DNA of 64,000 bases from Megalonaias nervosa (lineage: Eukaryota; Mollusca; Bivalvia; Unionida; Unionidae): NCBI GenBank assembly GCA_016617855.1, contig JAECUM010006794.1, positions 1-64,000 of the forward strand, given 5' to 3'. The translations under genes were made by a program, and so were the position numbers. The notes beneath the pieces were generated by a model. It worked only from the letters and a program-made list of their open reading frames with translations. It was not told the DNA's origin and searched no databases. Below are positions 11,116-19,937 of this stretch, in pieces; the stretch's first letter is position 1, and every line of letters starts with the position of its first letter.

Positions 11116-12243
11116 TCATATAATATATTTAGGTATATATTTCTCACCCATTCGTTCAGGAGTCCATGTGTCTCCGCACCATCTAAAGAAACTATGATAT
11201 GTACATGATTTTACTCCTCGTTCTTTTATTTCTCTGGCAAGTTTATGTGTAGGTGTCAAAACAATTATATCTGAATTATTATTCATGAATAATTTAATCA
11301 CACGTGTTGTTTTACCTGAACCACCGCATCCGTTAAGATAAACAGTTTTATGTCTAGCCACAGGATCATATACAGATGGTGTTGATGACTTTAATACTTG
11401 ATTATTATTTTTGTAATATATTTCCTTAATTTCAACGTCGGCAGATTCAGAATAACTAAGTATATTTTCTTGTTTTATTCTCCATGATCCCCATTCACCA
11501 TTACCAAGTAGCGGTTTTAACAAATCTGTATATTTTTTATTTATGTAGAACGAATCTGTAGCAACTCTGACAGCGTAACGAGAAAATCTATTTATCATAG
11601 ACAGTAGATTTATAGAAACATAGGCTAACATCGATGATCTTAAATGAGTAAATTGCGGTGAGTCACCATCGAGATAGCTCACAATTGTGCCTAGTTTGGT
11701 TCCGTCTGACAAATAAGCATTACTCCGATTTATAAATGTGTTTTTTTTCGTTGTATCAGCGATTATAAAATCGAGTTCAGCATCGTCCATAATCAATCTC
11801 GTACAGTGTCGTTTATGATCATATGCTCCTTCTTGAGTAAATTTACCAATTATCTTTCTACCAAGATCTTTTGCAAGTTTCTCATCATGCTCATCTCTGC
11901 ATTTACGTATATTATTAGTAATTTCAATTATGTCATTTTCATTAAGATCAGGAAATTCTTTCCTGGCATCGTCAATATTAAATCTATCCGGTTCTGGTAA
12001 CCAAACTTGCTTCTGTGAACTGTATAATATAATTGCCTCACTCACCTGTAATAATGTTAAAATTCCAACATCAAGCATATGTCGCAATAGTACTATTGGA
12101 ACCCAACATTTTTCTAAAAAATGTCTTCCAAACCAAGCATAAGTAATCGGATGGAGATTTTCTGCAAACTCAAATGATTCTACATGAGCAAATCCGGTTA
12201 AGTCAAAATCTGGTAAAGGTCCGTTTATCGCAACTCTGGTCAT
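11116..12243 (-). pseudogene. Family B DNA polymerase palm (C part) + helicase Walker A region
   Basis: This is the middle segment of the broken replication gene. A palm region with the family B catalytic motif C (RVATDSFYI, ~residue 240) is preceded by a motif B-like helix (DLGRKIIGKFTQEG, ~145). After about 60 further residues the SF1 helicase starts with Walker A (YLNGCGGSGKTTRVI, ~315), motif Ia (IIVLTPTHKLAREI) and a glutamine-free tail. The segment ends at a TGA (11116-11118) that falls just before Walker B; the DE of Walker B is readable in the same frame after the stop. Upstream, only 14 codons and a TAA (12286-12288) separate it from the N-terminal segment. Polymerase and helicase therefore share one uninterrupted frame, which is unusual for Polintons. 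Confidence 0.75.
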
Positions 12244-12285
12244 CTCATGTGATGGATGTCCAAATCTCTTAAAGTATTCAGAACA

Positions 12286-13539
12286 TTAGCCGTATCCAAG
12301 AAAACTCCCAGGATAGCATGCTACCATATCAACTGAGATAACGTCATTATACTTATATTTAGTATTCCACAATCCTCCGTGTCCATATTCTACGCAGCTT
12401 TTATGGATATCTTCAAGAAATTCCGATCGTGTTGGTTTCCATAAATTTTTCTCCTGAGCAAAGTGAGCCGCTACAGATGGAACAGTAAAACAATTATTTA
12501 ATAATTCTCCAACCTTGATATCGTCTGAAGTGTATTTTAATGCTAGTTTTTTCATTTCCTCGTGTAGAGATTCTGTACGGTAAATATCACCATTAGGCCG
12601 TACAAACTGATCATAGTAATCATATTCTGAACTTTGAAACAACCAAACAGATACAGGATCGTTTTTACTGATATTTTTGATAAAATCAAATATGTGACCA
12701 CTATAAAATTTAATTGTTCTATCCTGTGGAAATAGTATTACTGCTGAGGTCCACGCATGCGAATTATGATCAATAATATCTATCGGAGCTCCATTTTTTA
12801 TGTATTTCGGTTTATATAAAACATCTCCTGTTAAAGTCTTTACTGTTATTGGAAATCTTAATTTCTTCTCTAGATCAGCAACATCTTTAATAGATGCTCC
12901 GGTATCTTTAACTGATTCTGCCCAGGTATTTATTTTTTTACGTCGTAAATCTGTTAAACCATTACCACGTATCGCGTTTGTAAAGTGTTCTGTTACCCGT
13001 TCAGCTACACAGTTTATTCTTGACTCTGACAGTCTCATCGGTTTGAGATCCCCAACGTCAGGTTTATTATTTAGCGGATATATTGCATATACAACCGCAG
13101 TAACGGGATATGCGCGTTCATAATACGGTTTGTCAACACCGGTCAGTATTCCAGGCTTAGATTTATTACTCAAAAGAACAATATTATTTCCCGATTGTAC
13201 ACGTACTGGATCACGCTTGTCACGGATAATCCAAGTATCGTCGTCTGTCCTTGCAATAAATTTTATTAAAATAAAATATTTTTGAACATCAAGGTGGTTA
13301 ATAATTACTCTTCCTCGTTTGTCATTCATCATATTAGTAACATTCCCGACTCTGAATGTTGACCACACATGAGCCGCACCACTATTACGAAATTCCTTCT
13401 TGGCTTCACCGATACGTTCTGTTATCTCCATATTTGTTAAAGCTAGATCTTGCATCAAAGCACTAAATTTATATTCTGATAGTCTGTCAAGATCAAATCT
13501 AGGTCTATAAGGTTCAACTTCGGATAATTTATTATCCAT
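12286..13539 (-). pseudogene. Family B DNA polymerase, N-terminal part and motif A
   Basis: A 417-codon segment starts with an ATG in the context TATAATGG and ends at an in-frame TAA directly after polymerase motif A (SVDMVACYPGSF, ~403). Just before motif A is EYGHGGLWN, in the position of the YxGG motif that links exonuclease and polymerase domains in protein-primed family B enzymes. I do not see the ordinary 3'-5' exonuclease motifs; the first 350 residues match nothing I recognise. The complete gene (13539 to 10030, about 1,170 codons) would combine polymerase, SF1 helicase and HNH domains. This differs strongly from the canonical Polinton polymerase at 59-61.6 kb. The gene is divergent from the cysteine-rich protein at 13584. 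Confidence 0.72.
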
Positions 13540-13583
13540 TATAATTAAGACAAATATTTAAATTAAATTTTAGTATATATATA
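13540..13583. promoter_or_regulatory. Divergent promoter region with TATAATG start contexts
   Basis: This 44-bp AT-only spacer lies between the divergent polymerase gene and the cysteine-rich protein gene. Both start codons sit directly in TATAATG. The same string overlaps the ATGs at 9130, 14863, 18843 and 20827 in this element, and near variants precede 13917, 21988 and 22449. The spacing is too constant for chance in ordinary AT-rich DNA, so a viral promoter element overlapping the initiator ATG is plausible. This is inference. Confidence 0.4.
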
Positions 13584-13904
13584 ATGATTCAAACAAAGAA
13601 TCGATGTATTTGGCTCAAAATTGGATATACTTCTCCCTGTAACAAAGCATGCATGAATAAATTCTGTTGCTACCATATGCAAAGCGTTAAAAATGGTAGT
13701 CTAGGACCAAAACCGTGTGTGCAATGTGGTGTTGGAGTCAGAGGAAAAACTCAGTTATGTGTAAAATGCGGCGGTAAAAAATATAGAGAATTAAAACGAT
13801 ATTATGACCAAAAAAATAATACTTTGACATTGTCAGGTAAATCTGCTATAAAAACCGTAGAAGATTATCTGGTCAGATTTCAAAACAATGATTTAAACAA
13901 ATAA
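13584..13904 (+). CDS. Small cysteine-rich, probably zinc-binding protein
   Basis: An intact 106-aa ORF. The N-terminal half has clustered Cys/His (C-x14-C-x3-C-x4-CC-x-H), resembling short viral domains of the pattern C..C..C..H. The middle holds two CxxC pairs (KPCVQCG ... QLCVKCGGKKYR) forming a zinc ribbon like the one that starts the phospholipase protein at 8613. The C-terminal tail is Lys/Asn-rich and probably helical. I do not recognise a named family. It lies between the replication gene and the HNH gene, suggesting an early or regulatory role such as nucleic-acid binding, which is inference. The start in TATAATGA is well supported; the next gene begins 12 bp after its stop. Confidence 0.75.
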   Translation: MIQTKNRCIWLKIGYTSPCNKACMNKFCCYHMQSVKNGSLGPKPCVQCGVGVRGKTQLCVKCGGKKYRELKRYYDQKNNTLTLSGKSAIKTVEDYLVRFQNNDLNK

Positions 13905-13916
13905 TATATTATATAT

Positions 13917-14413
13917 ATGGAGCAAAAAGAATTTGTGGCACATCCCATAATTAAAAATTATGAGGCGTCTCGAGATGGTGTAATCAGGCACTGCCGATTA
14001 AAAAACCCAGTCGGTAGTGTTAATAATACTGGTTATCTTAAATTCCATGCTGGAAATAAAAATTATTACTCTCATATATTCATATTCGAATGTTTTTATG
14101 GGGTCATCAAAAATGGACTTGTAGTTGATCATATTGATGGAAATCCCAAAATAATCGGTTATCTAACCTGCAGGCTATTACACAGAGAGAGAATTCTGCT
14201 CGTGGAAATGGAGGAAAATGTAAAGTATTTAAAAAGAGAGCTATTAAATCCGTAAATACAGAAACAGGCCAAAAAATAACTTTTCCATCAATAAATGCAG
14301 CTGCAAAACATTTTGGCACACATCCACAATCGGTACAATTTGGCGCAAATAATATTACTAAATCAGCATATTCAATAAAATATGATCAGTCGATAATATT
14401 TGAATATATCTAA
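13917..14413 (+). pseudogene. HNH homing-type endonuclease with NUMOD1, frameshifted near 14147
   Basis: The first frame (from 13917) opens with a NUMOD4-like segment (YEASRDGVIR, then VGSVNNTGYL) and reaches the HNH core (GLVVDHIDGNP). It shifts frame in a short A run near 14145-14150. The second frame continues with the remaining HNH helix (LQAITQRENSARGNGG) and a NUMOD1 DNA-binding helix-turn-helix (KITFPSINAAAKHFG), ending at 14411-14413. Free-standing HNH/NUMOD proteins are typically selfish endonucleases of phages and large DNA viruses. A homologous gene is present in the second Polinton at 62170-62978, so the family travels with these elements. Confidence 0.85.
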
Positions 14414-14467
14414 CTCTGTACTCTTAATAAATAAATATTTTTTTACTGTATAGTTCGACTCTGTTAA

Positions 14468-14668
14468 TTATTCCCAATCAATCATGACACCTTCACTCTC
14501 AGTGTCATTGACAGAATCAAATAACATAATTTTTCTCAATTGCATTACACGATTGTCCACAATCTTCTTTTTCTCGTATTCACGAGACAATTCAGTTCTT
14601 ATTTTTTCGATCGAACGTGCAAGAGGCGCAAATAATTTTACCTGTTTGTCATACCATTGCCAAGGATT
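14468..14668 (-). pseudogene. Short remnant ORF, unknown function
   Basis: An open minus-strand frame of about 66 codons (begins NPWQWYDKQVKLF, ends GVMIDWE then TAA). It has a biased, helical, charged composition (RSIEKIRTELSREYEKKK) that looks like real protein, possibly a coiled coil. It lacks an ATG at its 5' end. The frame is the same as that of the small ORF just upstream (14693-14863), with three stops in the eight codons between. It may be the truncated body of one former gene or a separate one with lost start. Confidence 0.4.
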
Positions 14669-14692
14669 CTAACATAGATTGATAAATTAATT

Positions 14693-14863
14693 TCACGAAT
14701 TTATAATGGATGGTAATGTGTATTTATTCTCGAATTTTCGTTGTTTTAATATTTCAAAATCGCATAATATTTTCTCAGGATCGAGATTATCAGAGAGATT
14801 TATTCCGTCATGTTTTAATTTTTTAATAGCGGAAATAATATCATTAATATTTTCTTGGTTCAT
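14693..14863 (-). CDS. Small acidic-basic protein, unknown
   Basis: A 56-codon ORF starts in a TATAATGA context, as many genes of this element do. The translation (MNQENINDIISAIKKLKHDG ...) is helical and charged with no recognisable domain. It lies between the HNH gene (convergent) and the large non-coding block. It is in frame with the remnant at 14468-14668. The conserved start context is the main support. Confidence 0.4.
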   Translation of the reverse strand: MNQENINDIISAIKKLKHDGINLSDNLDPEKILCDFEILKQRKFENKYTLPSIINS

Positions 14864-15009
14864 TATATAATAATTATTTCTTTAAAATAATAATCAGTTT
14901 CTGAATAATTCTAAATCAGATTATAAAAATTGTAGTCCCCATAACCCTATGTGAACCCCTAGATTGCCAAACAACATTCTAGCAGGCTTAGAAGGTCAGA
15001 GGGGACTGT

Positions 15010-15350
15010 TTTTTGAGGATGATTATGATTATATATTTTTATGATTATGATTTTGATTTTGATTATGATTTTGATTTTTTGCAGACAGCACAAACATAAA
15101 CTTAACAACAAACATAAACTTAACAACAAACATAAACTTATCCAAACTTATCCTAATGAACATATGATTGTATGAACATGAATATATACAAATGGTGATG
15201 ATTTTGATTATATTTTTTGAGGACGGCACAAACATATGATTGTATGAACATGAATATATACAAATGGTGATGATTTTGATTTTTGCAGACAGTACAAACA
15301 TAAACTTAACAACAAACTTAACAGCAAACTTAACAATAAACTTAACTATA
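15010..15350. repeat. Interspersed short tandem repeats
   Basis: Repeats of GATTATGATTTTGATT-like strings alternate with AACAAACATAAACTTAAC-like strings. Two longer copies of a ~60-bp block (ACATATGATTGTATGAACAT followed by GAATATATACAAATGGTGATG) are seen at about 15160-15210 and 15231-15280. Any apparent ORF here is repeat-derived. Confidence 0.75.
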
Positions 15351-15552
15351 GACGGAATACAAGGGGGGGGGATTTATCTACGTCCAACAGATTTTATACA
15401 ACTCTCCCCCCATATAAAACCCCGGGGAGTGCAAAATTACACCCACCACGTGGTTACATGGTGGGAAAGTTGTATTATTTTTCTGTTGGGTTTCGTACCC
15501 CCAATTATAAATAGCATCCGTCGCCGAATGCAAGATAATATATCTTTAGCAT

Positions 15553-15632
15553 TTTTGGAGACTCGAACACACAGAGAGTCTACAGAACTTGATCTACGTG
15601 CAAACGCCTTAACACCTCGGCCACCGCTCTCT
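15553..15632 (-). repeat. tRNA-like (Leu/Ser type) sequence
   Basis: On the minus strand a GAGAGCGGTGGCCGAGG string, an A-box match (TGGCCGAGGTG) and a B-box match (GTGTTCGAGTCTC) occur at type II tRNA spacing with a long variable region. The 3' acceptor strand does not pair with the 5' GAGAGCG, so it is not a functional tRNA. It is best read as a tRNA pseudogene or a SINE head lodged in the Polinton. Confidence 0.5.
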
Positions 15633-16456
15633 TATGAATATACAGTTAAATTTAAGTATATAAACTATTTGCACTGTCTCACATGTGATTAATAATAGAA
15701 TAAAATCAGTTATTGTTGAACTTTAGCGTGAATTAACTTCCATTTTTCAAACATAATTCATAAAATAATCGCATATTACATTTTCTGTATGAGTTATCGT
15801 TCGTTAAGGTCAAAATACATGTGTTAGAGCTAACAATAACTCTGATTTATATCAAACGCACTTGCATATAAACCGACGTGAATTTAAGGTTATCAGAGTC
15901 AAAAGATGCATCAATATCCCTCTCTGTTACAAATTGCTGCTTCACTAACAGCTAATTGTTTACAGAGAACAAATAAATCACTAAATAATTAACGAAAAAC
16001 AAAATATCTTCGTGGTCTGTAAATCAAACGTAGTAGTAAGGGAGATAATCTTTTAATTTGCTCTGCAGAGAGAGAGAGAGAGAGCAGAATTATCTCGCTT
16101 CATTATATGTACAATTGCTTTAATCATAGGAATTGATTATTATTCAGATTTTAATGATTTTGAGTACTGTTCAACCTATTAAATCAAAGAATTTGTAACT
16201 ATTTCATGAATCAAAGTACCATTTAACCCATCTGATTAATAAAATTCTGATTATTTCATGAAACAGAGTACCATTTTCTCCGCCAAAACACTTAGAATAT
16301 CAAAAATAATCATTATATATGTTGATATTTATCATGTTTGATTAACAAAAATGAATGATATAAATGTTTGATCTTCTTAAATTAACGTTATTTAAGAGAA
16401 AAATTGATTCTTATATATATTTCTGAAAAAAAATTAAATTTTACTTATTTTTCTGT

Positions 16457-16718
16457 TTTATCGACGGCAAATACCCCAGCACTTTTTATGTTTTTCTGTC
16501 AAATTTCTGATTTATCGAGGGCAAAAACCCCAGGGGTAAAAGCTATGTTTTTTGACGAATTTTTTGATTTATCGAGGGCAAAAACCCCAGAGGTTTTAAC
16601 AAAATCTAATAAATATTTTTTGTTAAATTGAATTTTGTCCACCTTTTTCATAAATCTACCCTATTTTTGATACTTTTTTCTGTTAAATTTCTGATTTTAT
16701 CGAGGGCAAAAACCTCAG
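16457..16718. repeat. Four iteron-like copies of a 23-bp motif
   Basis: TTTATCGAGGGCAAAAACCCC plus AG occurs at 16511-16533 and 16568-16590, with near copies at 16457-16479 and 16696-16718. Each is preceded by a T-rich CTGTYAAATTTCTGA-like leader. The first three are spaced 54-57 bp apart. Flanking them, a ~55-bp block (GTACCATTTRACCCATCTGA followed by TAATAAAATTCTGATTATTT) is present near 16218 and again near 16759. No ORF runs through them. Confidence 0.8.
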
Positions 16719-16854
16719 CACTGTTTATGTTTTTTTTTAATAATTTCATGAATTAGAGTACCATTTGACCCATCTGAGTAATAAAATTCTGATTATTTAA
16801 CGAATCAGATTATTTTTTTCCTTGATTATATCAAGAAATATTTACTCGGACGTT

Positions 16855-18266
16855 CTACGATCGTATATACAAATTAATATTTAGTGAATCCCCTCTTAAA
16901 TCCAAAATGTGTCCTGTCTGGTCAGTAAGCTTGAAATTTATTCTTGACAATAATGGATTATGTACACGTAGATAAACTGGATTAATTGGCTCAGATACAA
17001 TTAACCACCCGGGTGGCGCTTGAGGGCTAAATGAATATAATATATGCCCTTGTTGAGCTTGAGTGGATTTTTCAAGATCTACTTGATATCTGCCATCAGT
17101 TACGTCACATACTAAATTGACTGCAATCGTTGATGTTATATTAACAATATCAGGAGAAATATGACGACCTCCACCGTATGGATCATTTTTATATTTAAGA
17201 ATGATTGGTGTAGGTATTATTTTTTACATGAATCACATATTCTTTTAAAGTGTTCATCAATAAGATTATTAACTGATTTCTTTAGCTCATCAGAGTTAAA
17301 TCCCGGAATTACAAATGTTGGCAGCTGTTCTTCTGTAATTCCATAATGTTTAAGAAACACTGTTGTAAATAAACGTTTATAACTCACACGTTGAATTGGG
17401 CTGTCTTCATTAACTATGTAAGTATTAAGAAATCTATCTGCCGGTGCGTTTAATGTTTTTTCTCTGTCAACGATAGCCTTATTTACATATTCTAAGTCTG
17501 ATGCAACTTGATTCAAATGTTGTATTGTTTCAATTATTTGATTTTTTAAATCATCATTGTAAGAAATGTTAATGTTTGAAAATAAATTTCTTAGATCATT
17601 AAGTACACGTCCATGTTCAGATTTAATTGGTTTTGATTTTGAGTTAATTTCTTCAACGTTAATTGTTGCTATTCTTGTACCTTTCTTACCTTGAATGAAA
17701 TCTATAAAATCCGTATACTGTATATAACCACGATAAGCATCCGGATTCTCTATAAATGGATAAGTTTTTCGACATTCTGGGATTTTTATAAATTTTTCAA
17801 CATTTATAACAAAATCAGATCGTTTTGTTTCAGGTGGTCCCTGATAAACCGGTGCAACTTCAGGCCATCCTAATACTAATCTGATCGAACTTTGATAAAT
17901 ATCTACAGAATAATCAGGGGAATTTATTTCAATCACCGCTGATAATGTTGGTTCGTAAACAGTAATTGCTATTTTTGATTCTTTTCCTGTAATTGATTTA
18001 ATTCTGCGCTGAATTTCATCATTGATCTGTTCTATTTGATAACTGCCCGTTGGAATAGCAACTACTTGCCAATCAAGAGTTCCATCAGGCTTATTCTTAT
18101 TAGCGAATACTAATGAATTATTTGGCTGTAGTCCACCAAATGGTTTTGATCTAATATTTGGCCAGCTATAATAAACTCGCAATTGTGCTAATGCTATTTC
18201 CTTTGCTGGAATTGCGGTTGGAAAGTTAACGCTAAACTCAGGATTGGTCGAACTTAATGAGATCAT
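16855..18266 (-). pseudogene. Penton-like minor capsid protein, frameshifted in an A run near 17221
   Basis: The first frame (18266 to 17217, 349 aa) begins SLSSTNPEFSVNFPTAIPAK followed by IALAQLRVYYSWPNI. This is the N-terminal pattern of the Polinton/adintovirus minor capsid protein, a single jelly-roll at virion vertices. A central region (~175-340) is helical and probably coiled coil. At a homopolymer (T6 on the plus strand, 17220-17225) the frame changes. The remaining ~120 residues to 16855 finish with NFKLTDQTGHILDLRGDSLN then a short beta strand, the characteristic C-terminal strand of this family. A large helical insertion inside a penton protein is unusual. It opens the minus-strand morphogenesis block. 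Confidence 0.75.
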
Positions 18267-18320
18267 CGTAGTTTTTGACGGGTTGTATTAGTGACGATCT
18301 GTTGAAGTAGCTCTCTTGAG

Positions 18321-18843
18321 TCAGTCATTATTATTATTGTTATTATTTAATTCGCCTTGGTTATTGTGAGTGACTTTGTCACTAAATGCTTCATCATAGG
18401 TTTTCATTATTGTTGCGAACTCCTCATCAGATATTTTGCCATCACTGAGGTAGAACGAAATATATGACGATAATTTAGAATAGGCTGTTGTTGCTGTATG
18501 TAATTTTATTATATACTCGTGCAATTTAGTATTTGTACATGCGGATATCTTCTTAGTTATAATACTAAGAATGCCTGCGATAGTCGTTGAAGTTGAAACG
18601 ACAATTGTTACAACTGCAGGCGCCGTCATTGTTATTGTTGATAATAATAATCCAGCCCCAGCAACAATAGCGGAAACTGAATAAACAATTATATCAATGA
18701 CAACCATACGTCTGCGATATTTTTTTTACTTTTACTGTATAATCGTCGATTATATTTTTTAATTCAGTCTGACATTTACACACTTGATTATATCTGTGAC
18801 GTTGAACGTCGATGTAGGACTGAGGTCCTTGGTTTTGATCCAT
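18321..18843 (-). pseudogene. Membrane-spanning virion protein, frameshifted in an A run near 18723
   Basis: The upstream frame from ATG 18843 (TATAATGG context; MDQNQGPQSYIDVQRHRYNQ) supplies a charged N-terminus. An indel in an A7 run (18720-18726) then moves the reading into the frame of 18707-18321. This second frame has two hydrophobic segments (DIIVYSVSAIVAGAGLLLST and AVVTIVVSTSTTIAGILSII), a helical tail with ISDEEFATIM and an Asn-rich C-terminus. Polintons commonly carry a similar small protein with paired hydrophobic helices and an SDEEF-like tail, of unknown function, in the capsid gene cluster. The ATG at 18707 could start a shorter protein on its own. Confidence 0.65.
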
Positions 18844-18867
18844 TATACAATGTCGTTAAGTAATTAA

Positions 18868-19386
18868 TTAAGGAGTTTCAGCTACGAATTCCAGATACCA
18901 CCAATAACGTCTCGGAGGCATTTCCGTTGATATCAGCGTAAATATTTCTTTGATGTTCTTGGTTAGCATCACCAGTAGAGGATTATGATATACATTCGGT
19001 GATGATGAAGTGGCAGCAGTAATTTCTAAACCACGCATGGACAGCCTGTATAAACCAGTTACTTCTGCGGTATGTTCGAGAGTGTTATTTTGTGGTGTCC
19101 ATGTTGATGACCCTGATGCTACTGTATACACGATATTTTTAATTTGTCCGTGTGGAATTTTAATCAGATTAGTTTTTTGAACAATATTAGGTATTCCACT
19201 GACAATGTCGTTGAGTTTCATGTTAACGTCGGCTAGTTTTATGTCAACGGTTGGTTGTTCCCCAAAAAATTCTTTAATGGTTTTGTTTATATTTCGACGA
19301 AAATTTAAAAACGTTTCTACATGTCTAGAAAAAGTATTATTGAGTGTAGTCATTTCGTCATTGATTGTTTTTAGCGAAGTTGTCAT
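18868..19386 (-). CDS. Putative fibre/host-attachment protein with coiled-coil N-terminus
   Basis: An intact 172-aa ORF. Residues ~1-75 look like a coiled coil (TINDEMTTLNNTFSRHVETF, VNMKLNDIVSGIPNIV). The remainder is Ser/Thr- and beta-rich (YTVASGSSTWTPQNNTLEHT) and ends in an aromatic WWYLEF segment, as expected of a trimeric fibre head. Its ATG overlaps the end of the upstream fibre gene in an ATGA arrangement, so the two are translationally coupled or formerly one tail protein. I do not recognise a specific family; function is inferred from neighbours and layout. Confidence 0.6.
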   Translation of the reverse strand: MTTSLKTINDEMTTLNNTFSRHVETFLNFRRNINKTIKEFFGEQPTVDIKLADVNMKLNDIVSGIPNIVQKTNLIKIPHGQIKNIVYTVASGSSTWTPQNNTLEHTAEVTGLYRLSMRGLEITAATSSSPNVYHNPLLVMLTKNIKEIFTLISTEMPPRRYWWYLEFVAETP

Positions 19387-19929
19387 ATTTCCTTATCATC
19401 GACGTATTTTTCGTTGCAGCATCAAAATCAGATTCTGGTGTTCTTAGATTATTAATACCATTGTTATTCATGTTGAGAAATGCACGCATTATACCGCCGT
19501 TGACTAATACGTACTTAGATTCTTGATCGTCGACATATTTCTTTGTTGCAGCGTCTGTATCTGCGACTGGGTTTCCAAGGCCTATAATTTTATTTCGATT
19601 CATAATAATGTACCCGTGAATGAATCACCAGCTTTCTTAATATAATCGTTGACTGACGTACCGGAATCTTGTATTTTACCCTGATCAGTAAAAGTAACGA
19701 TATTATTAACAACCGCATTAGGAACTCGTATAAGTACATCTGGCAGTTGTATATTACTCGTTTTTAATAGTCCTTCCTTATCCTGAAAAACAACGACTTC
19801 ATTTTGATCCACACTTGTGATGTTTAATAAATCATCAATCTCATTTCTGAGCTGATCAAGAGTTGCATATTTAGATAAATCACCTAACTGAGATTTACCA
19901 CGAGAAGATCTTCCGTAAATATCTACCAT
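19383..19929 (-). pseudogene. Phage tail-fibre-like protein with DAATK repeats, two frameshifts
   Basis: The frame from ATG 19929 (MVDIYGRSSRGKSQLGDLSK) has a heptad-like segment and ends in GDSFTGTL. A one-base shift near 19605 leads into NKIIGLGNPVADTDAATKKY, and a second similar unit (NGINNLRTPESDFDAATK) is broken again near 19410. GDxFxGxL followed by NKIxxLxxPxxDTDAATKKYVD is the repeated shaft motif of bacteriophage tail-fibre and collar proteins, also seen in some eukaryotic virus spikes. It probably forms the trimeric shaft of the spike whose head is the next ORF. The stop at 19383-19385 overlaps that ORF's ATG. Confidence 0.7.
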
Positions 19930-19937
19930 TCTATTTA

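Larger units (their letters stand above)
14900..16854. other. Polinton internal non-coding region with repeats
   Basis: Almost 2 kb between the early genes and the morphogenesis block has no credible gene. It holds a short inverted repeat (AGTCCCC near 14934 and GGGGACT near 15001) and GATTATGATTTTGATT and AACAAACATAAACTT microrepeats (15010-15350). It also holds a G/C-rich patch with runs of G and C (15363-15425), a tRNA-like sequence (15553-15632), a (GA)n stretch (16070-16082) and two families of direct repeats (16.2-16.8 kb). Its position and repeat content fit a control region. Confidence 0.6.

Noticed and set aside
8874..12288. Alternative genetic code with TGA read as an amino acid in the Polinton
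   Set aside because: Three internal TGA stops suggested it, but Trp is encoded by TGG throughout, a TAA and a TAG also interrupt genes, and several intact genes of the block use ordinary stops. Decay explains all.
15553..15632. Functional tRNA-Leu/Ser gene
   Set aside because: A and B boxes are good, but the 3' acceptor strand does not pair with the 5' strand.
15029..15692. ORFs of 90 and 150 codons in the Polinton control region
   Set aside because: One is repeat-derived; the other crosses the tRNA-like sequence and G/C runs and shows no domain.
17217..17226. Programmed ribosomal frameshift in the minor capsid gene
   Set aside because: The A6 run looks slippery, but similar shifts occur in about ten genes of the element at many different homopolymers, with no common heptamer or downstream structure. 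Indels are simpler.
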